The notes under the pieces were generated by a model, which ran no database searches, was not told where the DNA came from, and saw only the letters and a list, made by a program, of their open reading frames with translations. A program made the position numbers and the translations under genes. A stretch of DNA of 64,000 nt from positions 376,295-440,294 of the forward strand of contig NZ_OMPU01000006.1 in assembly GCF_900313065.1 (NCBI RefSeq). Direction: 5' to 3'. The DNA is from Kiloniella sp. EL199. Its GTDB lineage: Bacteria > Pseudomonadota > Alphaproteobacteria > Kiloniellales > Kiloniellaceae. The number at the start of each line of letters is the position of its first letter. Within the stretch, counting starts at the first letter, position 1. Of the stretch, positions 54,254-62,801 are shown piece by piece.

Positions 54254-55008
54254 GACAGGGCTTTGCTATCAGATAGTTGCTTCATCAGCACTTCGTGCTC
54301 TTGCAATAGAGAACTGTCTTTGATGTTACGTAGCGGTCTAGAGGACGGCGTTAATGTTTCTGCACTCTTAATTACAGGGCCTTTTAAGACGTAGATTATG
54401 TCAGAGAGTTTCAGTGCTTCAAGAGGGTCATGGGTAATCATGACAACGGTTTTACCCGTCAGATAGTGACTAGTAAGGTCGTGCATTTCTGCACGCGTTA
54501 TGGCATCCAGTGCAGAAAAGGGTTCGTCCAAAAGAACAATTGGATGATCTTCCAACAGGGTTCTTGCCAAGGCTGTTCTTTGTCGCATACCGCCAGACAG
54601 ACTATCTGGCTTCATATCCAGATATGGCTCCAAACCTAAATCCGACAATAGTGATCTTGCTTGTTTATCGCTAATTGCGTCTCTCTCAGAAAGTTGTCTC
54701 AGCTTGTTGCCAATCAGAGCATTTTGTAAAACACTGAGCCAGGGAAGCAACAGGGCGTCTTGCGTCATCCAGCTTATTTGTCCGGATAAAGAAGAGCCAT
54801 CTGCTGTTTTGATTGTTCCTTTATAAAACGAGGGCGGAAGAAGGCCTGCAATAGCCTTTAGCAATGATGATTTTCCAACGCCGCTACGCCCCAGTAATAC
54901 GTTCCACTTTCCGCCTTCTAGGCAGAGAGAAAAGTTTTCGAAGACTTGCTTTTCTTTATAAGAAAGGCAGAAGTTTTGAATATGAATGTCGCCTGCTGTA
55001 TGGAGCAT
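54250..55008 (-). CDS. thiZ: Thiamine-precursor ABC transporter, ATP-binding protein
   Basis: About 252-aa ABC ATPase: Walker A in LLGRSGVGKSSLLKA, signature LSGGMRQRTALA, Walker B in PIVLLDEPFSALD and the H-loop His in VVMITHDPLEAL. It powers uptake with thiX and thiY. The start is ATG 55008; no clear ribosome-binding site is visible, and a TTG at 55020 is in frame. It overlaps thiX by 4 bp. Confidence 0.92.
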   Translation of the reverse strand: MLHTAGDIHIQNFCLSYKEKQVFENFSLCLEGGKWNVLLGRSGVGKSSLLKAIAGLLPPSFYKGTIKTADGSSLSGQISWMTQDALLLPWLSVLQNALIGNKLRQLSERDAISDKQARSLLSDLGLEPYLDMKPDSLSGGMRQRTALARTLLEDHPIVLLDEPFSALDAITRAEMHDLTSHYLTGKTVVMITHDPLEALKLSDIIYVLKGPVIKSAETLTPSSRPLRNIKDSSLLQEHEVLMKQLSDSKALS

Positions 55009-55050
55009 TATTAAACACAATTTATTATTTTGTTGGTAAAAACGTTGTGT

Positions 55051-55857
55051 TTAAGCTTTCCAATTGGCGTGGAAATGGTGAACGGGGCCGTGACCTTTTC
55101 CTATATCTAACTTATCGGCATGGCGAAGAGCCTCGGTTAGATACTCTTTGGCAGCATTAACGGCTTCCAGAAGCGAGAGACCTTTAGCAATTCCTGCTGC
55201 AATGGCAGCAGAGAGTGTACAACCGGTTCCGTGACTATTTTTAGTATCTATACGCTGCGAACTCAGGCAGATCTCAGTTTGTCCGTCAAAGAGCAAATCA
55301 TCACTTTTGTCTCCGCCAAGGTGTCCGCCTTTCAGAAGAATGGCTTTGGGGATGATGGCTTGAAGGGCTGTGAGCATGGCTTTCATTTCTTCGATGGTGG
55401 TTGGTTCTTTCTCTCCTGTTAAGACAGCTGCTTCCGGAAGATTAGGGGTAATGATTTCTGCAAGAGGTAGCAGGTTTTCCTTTAAACTGGCAACAGCATC
55501 ATCTTGAAGTAGTTTGTCGCCACTTTTTGCCACCATAACAGGGTCAAGGACGACTGGGATTTGCGGAAAGTGTTTCAGAACATCTGCAACAGAACTGATA
55601 ATATCCGGGGTGCCCAGCATACCTATTTTGATAGCCTTGATGTTTAGATCCTCAAAAACTGTATATAGCTGGTCCTGTATGAAACCTGTCGATACCGGAA
55701 AGATTGAATGCACTTTACAGGTATTTTGCGCTGTCAGGGCAGTGATGACCGATGCAGCATAAACACCCAGAGCTGACATAGTTTTTATATCAGCCTGAAT
55801 ACCAGCGCCACCACCGCTGTCTGATCCGGCGATTGTAAGAGCTATTGATGCAGACAT
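55051..55857 (-). CDS. thiD: Hydroxymethylpyrimidine/phosphomethylpyrimidine kinase
   Basis: Phosphorylates HMP and HMP-phosphate to HMP-PP for thiamine synthesis. Typical segments are ALTIAGSDSGGGAGIQADIKT at the N-terminus, the VLDPVMVAKSGDKLL block and the anion-hole motif KNSHGTGCTLSAAIAAGIA. The start is ATG 55857, with GGAGG 5 bases upstream; a Met at 55905 lacks a site. About 268 aa. It is the first gene after the TPP riboswitch. Confidence 0.96.
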   Translation of the reverse strand: MSASIALTIAGSDSGGGAGIQADIKTMSALGVYAASVITALTAQNTCKVHSIFPVSTGFIQDQLYTVFEDLNIKAIKIGMLGTPDIISSVADVLKHFPQIPVVLDPVMVAKSGDKLLQDDAVASLKENLLPLAEIITPNLPEAAVLTGEKEPTTIEEMKAMLTALQAIIPKAILLKGGHLGGDKSDDLLFDGQTEICLSSQRIDTKNSHGTGCTLSAAIAAGIAKGLSLLEAVNAAKEYLTEALRHADKLDIGKGHGPVHHFHANWKA

Positions 55858-55909
55858 GCTTTCCTCCGTTTTATGCTCAGAGGAAGTTGTTGATGCTGTT
55901 CCCATTTTG

Positions 55910-55941
55910 GGGATTGTGGATTGTTGGCTCTTGTCAATCCC
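55910..55941 (-). other. Expression-platform hairpin of the thi riboswitch
   Basis: On the minus strand GGGATTG (55941-55935) can pair with CAATCCC (55916-55910) or, alternatively, with CAATCC at 55923-55918, between the aptamer and the thiD start. No T-run follows, so the control is more likely translational. Which pairing is used on ligand binding is not shown. Confidence 0.4.
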
Positions 55942-55949
55942 AGCATCTC

Positions 55950-56040
55950 AATTTCCTCCGCCGGTATTAACCGGATCAGGTTCTGCGGGTTAGCGTTAGC
56001 CTCTCAGCTCAGTCAACATATTGCATGATTGAGCACCCCG
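55950..56040 (-). promoter_or_regulatory. TPP (THI-element) riboswitch
   Basis: Conserved THI-box segments occur in order on the minus strand: GGGGTGCT (56039-56032), GCTGAGAG (56008-56001), then ACCTGATCCGGTTAATACCGG (in the region 55981-55960) and GGAGGAA (55958-55952). It lies just upstream of thiD and should repress thiD-thiZ-thiX-thiY when TPP is plentiful. Confidence 0.96.
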
Positions 56041-56220
56041 ACGAGATTCCTTGAATTATGCGGTGCTTTTAAAAATTGGCAAGAGGGAAAGTTATTTTTG
56101 AATTGTCTGGTTTATATCATAGTCAAATCTGGACCTATGGGGTGATTTACAGGCATATAGACTTTCTCAACCCACAGAGAAATCTGGCAGGGGTGTGTTT
56201 CTTTAAAGGGAGTGATTTAA

Positions 56221-56568
56221 ATGAGTGAAATTATCCGTCACGACACGACGGCACGGTCCAGTAAAATTGTTGAGCACGGCAATACAGTTTATCTGTCAGG
56301 TCAAGTGGGAACGGCGGGAGAATCCGTTGCTCAACAGACAAAAGAAATTTTAAACAAAATTGACACATGCCTTGAGTCTGTTGGGAGTGACAAAAGCAAA
56401 ATTCTTCAAGCCGTGATTTGGTTAAGTGATATGAAATACTTCGCAGAATTAAACGAAGTGTGGAATGTCTGGGTTCCGGAAGGGCATGCACCTGCCCGTG
56501 CTTGTGGGGAAGCTAAACTTGCACGTGCAGAACTCAGTGTTGAAATTATTATTACGGCTGCAAAATAG
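56221..56568 (+). CDS. RidA family enamine/imine deaminase
   Basis: 115-aa trimeric YjgF/RidA-type protein; RidA hydrolyses reactive enamines made by PLP enzymes. Typical segments are NTVYLSGQVG, the middle LQAVIWLSDMKYFAELNEVW and GHAPARACGEAKLARAELSVEI with the conserved Arg. The usual RidA Arg-x-Cys-x-Glu-like pattern appears as RACGEA. It is a single gene between the thi operon (divergent) and opp operon, closed by a terminator. Confidence 0.9.
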   Translation: MSEIIRHDTTARSSKIVEHGNTVYLSGQVGTAGESVAQQTKEILNKIDTCLESVGSDKSKILQAVIWLSDMKYFAELNEVWNVWVPEGHAPARACGEAKLARAELSVEIIITAAK

Positions 56569-56598
56569 TCGTATATCAAGGGTATATAGTCGCTTTTG

Positions 56599-56633
56599 AG
56601 CTGCTCGATGGGATGAATCGGGCAGCTTTTTTT
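56599..56633 (+). terminator. Intrinsic terminator after the RidA gene
   Basis: Stem AGCTGCTCGAT / ATCGGGCAGCT (one mismatch) with a T7 tail. Confidence 0.88.
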
Positions 56634-56760
56634 ATGACCTAAGCGACTTAGGCTGGATTCTCATCTTTGTATAAAGTATAATGCCTAAATGCTCGCCAGT
56701 TTTGATCAATTCATAAAGAAAAATAGCTATTTCGCTACGTTTCTTGCGGAGTTAATCTAA

Positions 56761-56823
56761 AACAAGGACCTCCTCTTGTTATTGAGCGAAAAGAAGGTCA
56801 CCCTGCGTGAATTACACGCAGGG
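56761..56823 (+). other. Two leader hairpins upstream of oppA, one with a CCTCC loop
   Basis: AACAAG / CTTGTT (56761-56780) presents GACCTCCT, an anti-Shine-Dalgarno-like sequence, in its loop. A second hairpin, CCCTGCGTG-AATTA-CACGCAGGG, is perfect (56801-56823). They lie 52 bp or more upstream of the oppA start. They could be a 5' leader or a small RNA, but no promoter or terminator proves either. The rest of the 56634-56874 gap shows nothing else. Confidence 0.4.
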
Positions 56824-56874
56824 ATATAAGTTTATCTGGCGCGCACAACGAACGATAACAACAGGGAAAGAGTT

Positions 56875-58521
56875 ATGGAGTTCAAATCAGGCATCAAACG
56901 GTTCCTAACTGACGGAACATTTGTAAAAACAACACGTGCTGTGGCACTTGGCGTTTCTCTTCTAGCTGGCACAACTGCATTGGTTGCACCTTCATTGGCA
57001 TCTGCTGAAATGGTCTTTAACCGTGGTAATGGTGCAGAACCAGGGTCACTGGACCCTCAAATTTCAGAGGGTGTTCCTTCTGCACACATTCTACGTGATG
57101 TATTCGAAGGTTTGACTGCTGAAAACACTGATGGTTCAATTATCCCTGGTCAGGCAGAAAGCTGGACAATTAGCGATGATGGGACGCAATTTACCTTTAA
57201 AATCCGTGATGATGCTGTGTGGAGCAATGGCGATCCTGTAACAGCACATGATTTTGTTTTTGCTTGGCAGCGCGCAGTTGATCCCAAAACTGGATCTGAA
57301 TACTCATTCTTGCTATATCCTCTTAAAAATGCGCAAGCAATTGCTGGCGGTGAAGAAAAGGAGTTAGCACAGCTTGGTGTAAAAGCTGCTGATGACAAGA
57401 CGCTGGAAGTTCAGTTGGAAGGTCCTGCGCCTTACTTCTTGGGTATGATCACACACTCGGTTGCCTATCCGGTTCATAAGGCAACGGTGGTAGCTCATGG
57501 TGAAGCCTGGACACGTCCAGAGAATATGGTTTCCAATGGCGCATTCAAAGTTACTGAATGGACCCCGCAATCCCGTATTGTTGCTGAAAAATCTGATACA
57601 TACTGGAATAAAGATACCGTTAAGCTTGATAAGGTTGTGTATCATCCTACGGAAAGCCCGACTTCAGAACTAAAAAGGTATCGTGCTGGGGAATTGGACT
57701 GGACTTACGAAGTTCCAAACGACCAAATCAAGTGGATTAAAGAGAACTTGGCTGATGAATTCTCTGTATCTAACTATCTCGGCGTTTATTACTACGGTTT
57801 TAATATGACAAAACCACCTTTCAATGACCCGAAATTGCGTAAAGCATTTTCTATGGCTATTGATCGCGAAATCCTGACATCAAAAATCGTGACTGCAGGC
57901 GAAGTACCTGCTTACGCTTTTGTTGTTCCAGGTGTTACTGGTTATGACTCCGTTTATGCTGATTTTAAAGCTGGTGATCAAAAAGCACGTAACGCGGCTG
58001 CTCTGAAACTTTATGAAGAAGCTGGTTATTCCAAAGACAATCCGATTGAAATTGAGTTGCGCTACAACACAAATGATAACCATAAGAAGATCGCAATTGC
58101 GATTGCAAGTATGTGGAAGAAAGCTTTTGGTGCGAAAGTAAACTTGGTAAACGAAGAGTGGAAAGTCTATCTGGAAACTCGTAAGCAAAAACAAGTGACA
58201 CAGGCTTTCCGTGCAGGATGGATCGGGGATTATAATGATCCAAATACCTTTCTTGAACTTTGGTTGTCAGATTCAGGCCTGAACGACACTGGTTTTGATA
58301 ACCCTGAATTCGATAGCCTTCTTAAGCAGGCTGGCCTAGAGCAGGATGCAACCAAACGCAAAGAGTTGCTGATGAAAGCTGAAGCAATCTTCTTGGAAGC
58401 GAACGCAGTTGCACCAATCTATCACTATGTGACCAAGCGTATGGTTAAGCCATATGTGAAAGGCTGGCAGAGTAATGTGATGGATCACATCCGTTCTCAG
58501 TATATCACTGTCGAGAAATAG
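56875..58521 (+). CDS. oppA: Oligopeptide ABC transporter, substrate-binding protein
   Basis: 548-aa periplasmic oligopeptide-binding protein (SBP family 5). An extended signal peptide ends near residue 44 (ALVAPSLASA then EMVFNRGN). NGAEPGSLDPQISEGVPSAHILRDVFEGL is typical of the OppA start. The fold continues with DPVTAHDFVFAWQRAVDP and the central WTYEVPNDQ segment. It is first of a complete oppABCDF operon. A hairpin after it may raise its level above the other genes. Confidence 0.94.
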   Translation: MEFKSGIKRFLTDGTFVKTTRAVALGVSLLAGTTALVAPSLASAEMVFNRGNGAEPGSLDPQISEGVPSAHILRDVFEGLTAENTDGSIIPGQAESWTISDDGTQFTFKIRDDAVWSNGDPVTAHDFVFAWQRAVDPKTGSEYSFLLYPLKNAQAIAGGEEKELAQLGVKAADDKTLEVQLEGPAPYFLGMITHSVAYPVHKATVVAHGEAWTRPENMVSNGAFKVTEWTPQSRIVAEKSDTYWNKDTVKLDKVVYHPTESPTSELKRYRAGELDWTYEVPNDQIKWIKENLADEFSVSNYLGVYYYGFNMTKPPFNDPKLRKAFSMAIDREILTSKIVTAGEVPAYAFVVPGVTGYDSVYADFKAGDQKARNAAALKLYEEAGYSKDNPIEIELRYNTNDNHKKIAIAIASMWKKAFGAKVNLVNEEWKVYLETRKQKQVTQAFRAGWIGDYNDPNTFLELWLSDSGLNDTGFDNPEFDSLLKQAGLEQDATKRKELLMKAEAIFLEANAVAPIYHYVTKRMVKPYVKGWQSNVMDHIRSQYITVEK

Positions 58522-58546
58522 GAAGTCCCGGTTTCCCAATAAAACT

Positions 58547-58584
58547 CGGCGCGTCATCACGTTGGTGGCGCGCCGGACTTTTTT
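58547..58584 (+). terminator. Hairpin between oppA and oppB, likely partial terminator
   Basis: CGGCGCG.. stem closes on ..CGCGCCG with interior mismatches and ends in ACTTTTTTG. It probably lets part of the transcription continue into oppBCDF while keeping OppA abundant. Confidence 0.6.
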
Positions 58585-58598
58585 GTCAGGACGAATAT

Positions 58599-59519
58599 AT
58601 GTTATCGTTTATCTTAAAGCGTCTGGCCGGGGCTATTCCGACGCTACTTATAATTGTTACACTTGCCTTCTTTCTTATCCGTTCAGCCCCAGGCGGACCA
58701 TTTGATAAAGAACGCACGATACCCCCGGAAGTTGCTGCAAATCTGAATGCAGTTTATCACTTGGATGATCCCTTATGGGAGCAGTATCTATACTATCTTG
58801 GGAGCGCTATTCAGGGGGATTTTGGACCCTCTTTTCAATATAGAGATTTCTCGGTTACCGAGCTTATTGCATCTGGTTTTCCTGTATCATTAACACTCGG
58901 ATTAACCGCTATTTTTCTGGCGATTACCGTCGGTGTGTCACTTGGTGCCGTTGCGGCGCTCAAACAAAATTCATTTATAGATTATGCTGTAATGGCGACG
59001 GCGATGACTGGAATTACCATTCCGAACTTTGTTATGGCGCCTCTCTTGACCTTGGTTTTTGGTGTTTATCTACACATGCTTCCTGTGGGGGGGTGGGGCG
59101 ATGGTATGTCTCAGGCTGTGTTGCCAATTATCGCATTGGCTTTGCCACAAATTGCCTATATCGCACGTTTGACTCGTGGATCAATGATTGAAGTTCTCCG
59201 ATCCAATTTTGTGCGAACTGCGCGGGCAAAAGGTTTGCCTGAACGTTTGATGCTTAGTCGCCATGCATTAAAGGCTGCCATGTTACCTGTTGTTTCCTAT
59301 TTGGGGCCGGCTTCAGCTGCTGTGATTACCGGTTCTGTTGTAATAGAACAAATCTTCGGAATTCCGGGCATTGGACGGTACTTTGTACAGGGGGCTTTAA
59401 ACCGTGACTATACCCTCGTAATGGGCGTTGTGATTTTTTATGGAACGTTGATTATCTCGTTCAATCTGATTGTTGATATTATCTATGGTTTCCTCGATCC
59501 AAAAGTGAGGATGGGATAA
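58599..59519 (+). CDS. oppB: Oligopeptide ABC transporter permease OppB
   Basis: 306-aa inner-membrane permease with about six helices. The family start LSFILKRLAGAIPTLLIIVTLAFFLIR and the ATPase-contact loop FVRTARAKGLPERLMLSRHALK are evident. Its TAA stop overlaps the oppC ATG by one base. Confidence 0.94.
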   Translation: MLSFILKRLAGAIPTLLIIVTLAFFLIRSAPGGPFDKERTIPPEVAANLNAVYHLDDPLWEQYLYYLGSAIQGDFGPSFQYRDFSVTELIASGFPVSLTLGLTAIFLAITVGVSLGAVAALKQNSFIDYAVMATAMTGITIPNFVMAPLLTLVFGVYLHMLPVGGWGDGMSQAVLPIIALALPQIAYIARLTRGSMIEVLRSNFVRTARAKGLPERLMLSRHALKAAMLPVVSYLGPASAAVITGSVVIEQIFGIPGIGRYFVQGALNRDYTLVMGVVIFYGTLIISFNLIVDIIYGFLDPKVRMG

Positions 59520-60418
59520 TGGCTGTTGAAATAGGAATGAATAGCGCGGGCTCCGTTGAAAAAGAGATACAGGGTCGCAGTCTTTGGCAGGATGCTTTCA
59601 GGCGTTTGCTGACAAACAAAGCCTCAGTCGTTAGCTGTGTTGTCCTTTTAACTATCGTTCTCATCGCTGTTGTGGGGCCATGGATACATCCTAATCCCTT
59701 TGATGAAGTTTACTGGGATTACATTCAGGCAGCCCCGGACATGGAGGCAGGCTTTTACTTTGGCACCGATACCAATGGCCGCGACCTTTTTGTTCGAACT
59801 TTGTATGGCATTCGTGTCTCTATGCTTGTTGGTCTGGTTGCAACAGGTGTTTCATTGGTAATTGGTGTTACCTATGGGGCGATTTCCGGATACATCGGTG
59901 GTCGTACAGATCATATCATGATGCGCTTTGTGGATATTATGTACTCCATGCCTTTCATGTTCTTTGTGATTTTGTTGATGGTAATCTTTGGACGAAACAT
60001 CTTCCTGATCTTTGCTGCATTGGGGGCGGTTGAGTGGCTAACAATGGCACGTATTGTTCGTGGTCAGGCACTTTCGATCAAAAACAGAGAGTTTGTCGAA
60101 GCTGCACGTGCTTCAGGTGTCAGTAATTTTAATATTATCCGCCGACATATTATTCCCAACGCACTGGGGCCTGTGATTGTTTATGTAACCTTGACAATTC
60201 CGCAGGTGATTTTGATCGAAAGCTTCCTTTCTTTCCTTGGTCTTGGTGTGCAAGAACCGATGACAAGTCTGGGTGTGTTGATTTCAGAAGGTGCCCAACA
60301 GATGGAATCTGCGCCTTGGACACTTTTGTTCCCGGCGAGTGCGCTGGCAATCATCCTTTTCTGCTTTAACTTTATTGGCGATGGTCTGCGTGATGCGCTT
60401 GATCCTCGTGATCGCTAG
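59519..60418 (+). CDS. oppC: Oligopeptide ABC transporter permease OppC
   Basis: 299-aa second permease. GRSLWQDAFRRLLTNKASVV precedes the first helix, GTDTNGRDLFVRTLYGIRVSM follows the first periplasmic part as in the family, and FVEAARASGVSNFNIIRRHIIPN is the EAA loop. It forms the heterodimeric channel with OppB. Confidence 0.94.
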   Translation: MAVEIGMNSAGSVEKEIQGRSLWQDAFRRLLTNKASVVSCVVLLTIVLIAVVGPWIHPNPFDEVYWDYIQAAPDMEAGFYFGTDTNGRDLFVRTLYGIRVSMLVGLVATGVSLVIGVTYGAISGYIGGRTDHIMMRFVDIMYSMPFMFFVILLMVIFGRNIFLIFAALGAVEWLTMARIVRGQALSIKNREFVEAARASGVSNFNIIRRHIIPNALGPVIVYVTLTIPQVILIESFLSFLGLGVQEPMTSLGVLISEGAQQMESAPWTLLFPASALAIILFCFNFIGDGLRDALDPRDR

Positions 60419-60431
60419 GGAGGTCTGAAAA

Positions 60432-61409
60432 ATGAGTGATATTATTCTCGAGGTGAAAGACCTTTCTGTAACTTTTTCAACGCCAGAAGGCCCCGTGAAC
60501 GCCGTGAATAATATGAACTTCACGATTAAAGCGGGCGAAGCACTAGGTGTTGTTGGTGAATCCGGGTCCGGTAAAAGCCAAACTTTCCTCTCTATAATGG
60601 GGTTATTGGCTTCGAATGGGAAAACGACTGGTAGTGCCAAGCTTTTGGGACGTGAGTTGATTGGCTTGAATGCTGATGAGTTGAACAAGATCCGTGGACA
60701 GTCAATGTCCATGATCTTTCAGGACCCGATGACATCGCTGAACCCTTATCTGAAAGTGTCAAAACAGCTGACTGAAGTTTTGGTTTTGCACAAAGGTATG
60801 GGGGAGCAAGCTGCGAGAGCAGAAGCCCTTAGTATGTTGGAAAAGGTGGGGATTCCCGAAGCGAAGAAACGCTTTGATATGTATCCGCATGAATTTTCAG
60901 GTGGCATGCGTCAGCGTGTTATGATTGCGATGGCGTTGTTGTGTGAGCCAGCCCTGTTGATTGCTGATGAGCCAACAACGGCATTGGATGTGACTATTCA
61001 GGCACAAATCCTTGACTTGATGCGAAAACTGAAAAGTGAGTTCAATACGGCAATTGTCATGATTACCCATGACCTGGGCGTTGTTGCTGGATTGTGTGAC
61101 ACTTTAAACGTTATGTATGCCGGGCGCATTGTCGAACGCTCATCCGTTGATGAAGTCTTCTCTGCCCCGCGTCACCCCTATAGCCAGGGGCTTTTGGCCT
61201 CAACACCAAGACTGGATGAAAAAACGCATGACAATGAACTGGTAACCATTCCCGGACAACCCCCAAACCTGCAGCGTTTGCCGCAAGGTTGTGCCTTTGC
61301 ACCGCGGTGTGCTCATGTGAAAGATCGATGTCTTTGTGAGCGCCCGCCGTTATTTGAAACGCCGAGCGGAAGTCATAATGCCTGTTATAGAGAGGAGGAG
61401 GTCGCATGA
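60432..61409 (+). CDS. oppD: Oligopeptide ABC transporter ATP-binding protein OppD
   Basis: 325-aa ATPase: Walker A in GESGSGKSQTFLS, signature FSGGMRQRVMIA, Walker B in LLIADEPTTALD, and the C-terminal peptide-transporter extension with cysteines in GCAFAPRCAHVKDRC, which in this family bind an iron-sulfur cluster. GGGAGG precedes the start. It overlaps oppF by 4 bp. Confidence 0.94.
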   Translation: MSDIILEVKDLSVTFSTPEGPVNAVNNMNFTIKAGEALGVVGESGSGKSQTFLSIMGLLASNGKTTGSAKLLGRELIGLNADELNKIRGQSMSMIFQDPMTSLNPYLKVSKQLTEVLVLHKGMGEQAARAEALSMLEKVGIPEAKKRFDMYPHEFSGGMRQRVMIAMALLCEPALLIADEPTTALDVTIQAQILDLMRKLKSEFNTAIVMITHDLGVVAGLCDTLNVMYAGRIVERSSVDEVFSAPRHPYSQGLLASTPRLDEKTHDNELVTIPGQPPNLQRLPQGCAFAPRCAHVKDRCLCERPPLFETPSGSHNACYREEEVA

Positions 61410-62395
61410 GTATGTCACAGGAAGTCCTTCTTGATGTAAAGAATCTCAAAGTTCATTTTTCGATCCCAAGTGGCAAGCTTTTCAAAAAACCGGGGTTACT
61501 GAAAGCCGTTGATGGTGTTTCATTCCAGGTCAAAGCGGGCGAAACACTGGGGGTCGTTGGTGAGTCTGGCTGTGGTAAGTCCACGCTTGGACGTGCCGTT
61601 TTACGCCTTTTAAAGCCAACCGACGGAAAGGTTGCCTGGTTTGGTCAGGAAATGGGCGACATGAAATCGGAAGAGCTCCGAAATGTGCGCTCTGATCTTC
61701 AGGTTATCTTTCAAGATCCTTTGGCTTCTCTTGATCCTCGTATGACAATTGGACAGATCATTGGTGAGCCTTTGATTACCCATTACCCCAAGCTGTCGAA
61801 AGCCGAAGTAAAGGAAAAAGTCAAGGCAATGATGGCGAAGGTCGGCCTTCTTCCCGAGCAGGTCAATCGCTATCCGCACGAGTTTTCTGGTGGTCAGTGC
61901 CAACGTATTGGTATTGCACGGGCGATGATTCTTGAACCAAAGCTTATTGTCTGTGATGAAGCTGTGAGTGCACTGGATGTTTCTATTCAGGCGCAGATTG
62001 TTAATCTGTTGATGGGATTGCAAAAAGAATTCGGGCTTAGCCTGATATTCATATCGCACAATCTGAGTATTGTTCGTCATATCAGCCACCGTATCATGGT
62101 CTTGTATCTCGGTCGGATGATGGAAGTCGCGGACAGGGATGCTATCTATGCTAAGCCCCTGCACCCCTATACCAAAGCTTTGATTTCTGCTGTGCCAATC
62201 CCCGATCCAGAGATTGAACGCAATAAAGAGCACGTGGCCTTGAAGGGCGATTTACCTAGTCCTTTAAACCCGCCATCAGGCTGTGTTTTCAGAACGCGTT
62301 GTCCCTTTGCCAAGGATATATGTGCAGCGGAAGTTCCGGGCTTAAAGTCCTTTGCAGGAGACAGGGAAGCCGCATGCCACTTTATTGAAGAATAA
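61406..62395 (+). CDS. oppF: Oligopeptide ABC transporter ATP-binding protein OppF
   Basis: 329-aa partner ATPase of OppD: Walker A in [13 protein letters not shown], signature [12 protein letters not shown] (Gln-Cys in place of the usual Gln-Arg), Walker B in [12 protein letters not shown]. The C-terminal cluster segment [14 protein letters not shown] is present. Its ATG overlaps the oppD stop (ATGA). A terminator follows the operon. Confidence 0.94.
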   Translation: MSMSQEVLLDVKNLKVHFSIPSGKLFKKPGLLKAVDGVSFQVKAGETLGVVGESGCGKSTLGRAVLRLLKPTDGKVAWFGQEMGDMKSEELRNVRSDLQVIFQDPLASLDPRMTIGQIIGEPLITHYPKLSKAEVKEKVKAMMAKVGLLPEQVNRYPHEFSGGQCQRIGIARAMILEPKLIVCDEAVSALDVSIQAQIVNLLMGLQKEFGLSLIFISHNLSIVRHISHRIMVLYLGRMMEVADRDAIYAKPLHPYTKALISAVPIPDPEIERNKEHVALKGDLPSPLNPPSGCVFRTRCPFAKDICAAEVPGLKSFAGDREAACHFIEE

Positions 62396-62458
62396 GCAGG
62401 CAAGGAGTTTTAGTTTAGAGTCACTTTTGGCGTCTAACGAGCAAGCTTAAAAGTTAAT

Positions 62459-62497
62459 AAGGTCACACTCTTTTGCTGGAGTGTGACCTTATTTTTT
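62459..62497 (+). terminator. Intrinsic terminator of the opp operon
   Basis: Perfect 12-bp stem AAGGTCACACTC / GAGTGTGACCTT with an 8-nt loop, followed by ATTTTTTAT. Confidence 0.92.
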
Positions 62498-62801
62498 ATC
62501 TTTTAAAGGCGATTCTTTTATTTCGTATTTTATCTATATTTATGTGAATACTTCAAAGTTGATTTATTTATCTGGAAAATTGAAAAGTTTTGATATTGGG
62601 AAAAACTTATCTATTTGAAAATTAATGAAAAATATATGTATTGATTTTATTTAAAATTTTACACAAAAATACTATATATTTAACATATATTAAGTATAAG
62701 TATAATTACTTATAAGTAAATTCCGTTAATAATTTTTGTTGTTACTAGTGTTATAATCACCATGTAGTGTAAATAATGTTTATTACTTCTTGGTGATTTA
62801 G
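62498..62801. other. Very AT-rich upstream region of the RTX-type gene
   Basis: 304 bp with runs of A and T and TTACTTATAAGTAA, a perfect 14-bp palindrome (62706-62719). It is markedly more AT-rich than the rest of the window, which suggests a silencer- or regulator-bound promoter region. No promoter boxes can be picked out reliably. Confidence 0.5.
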
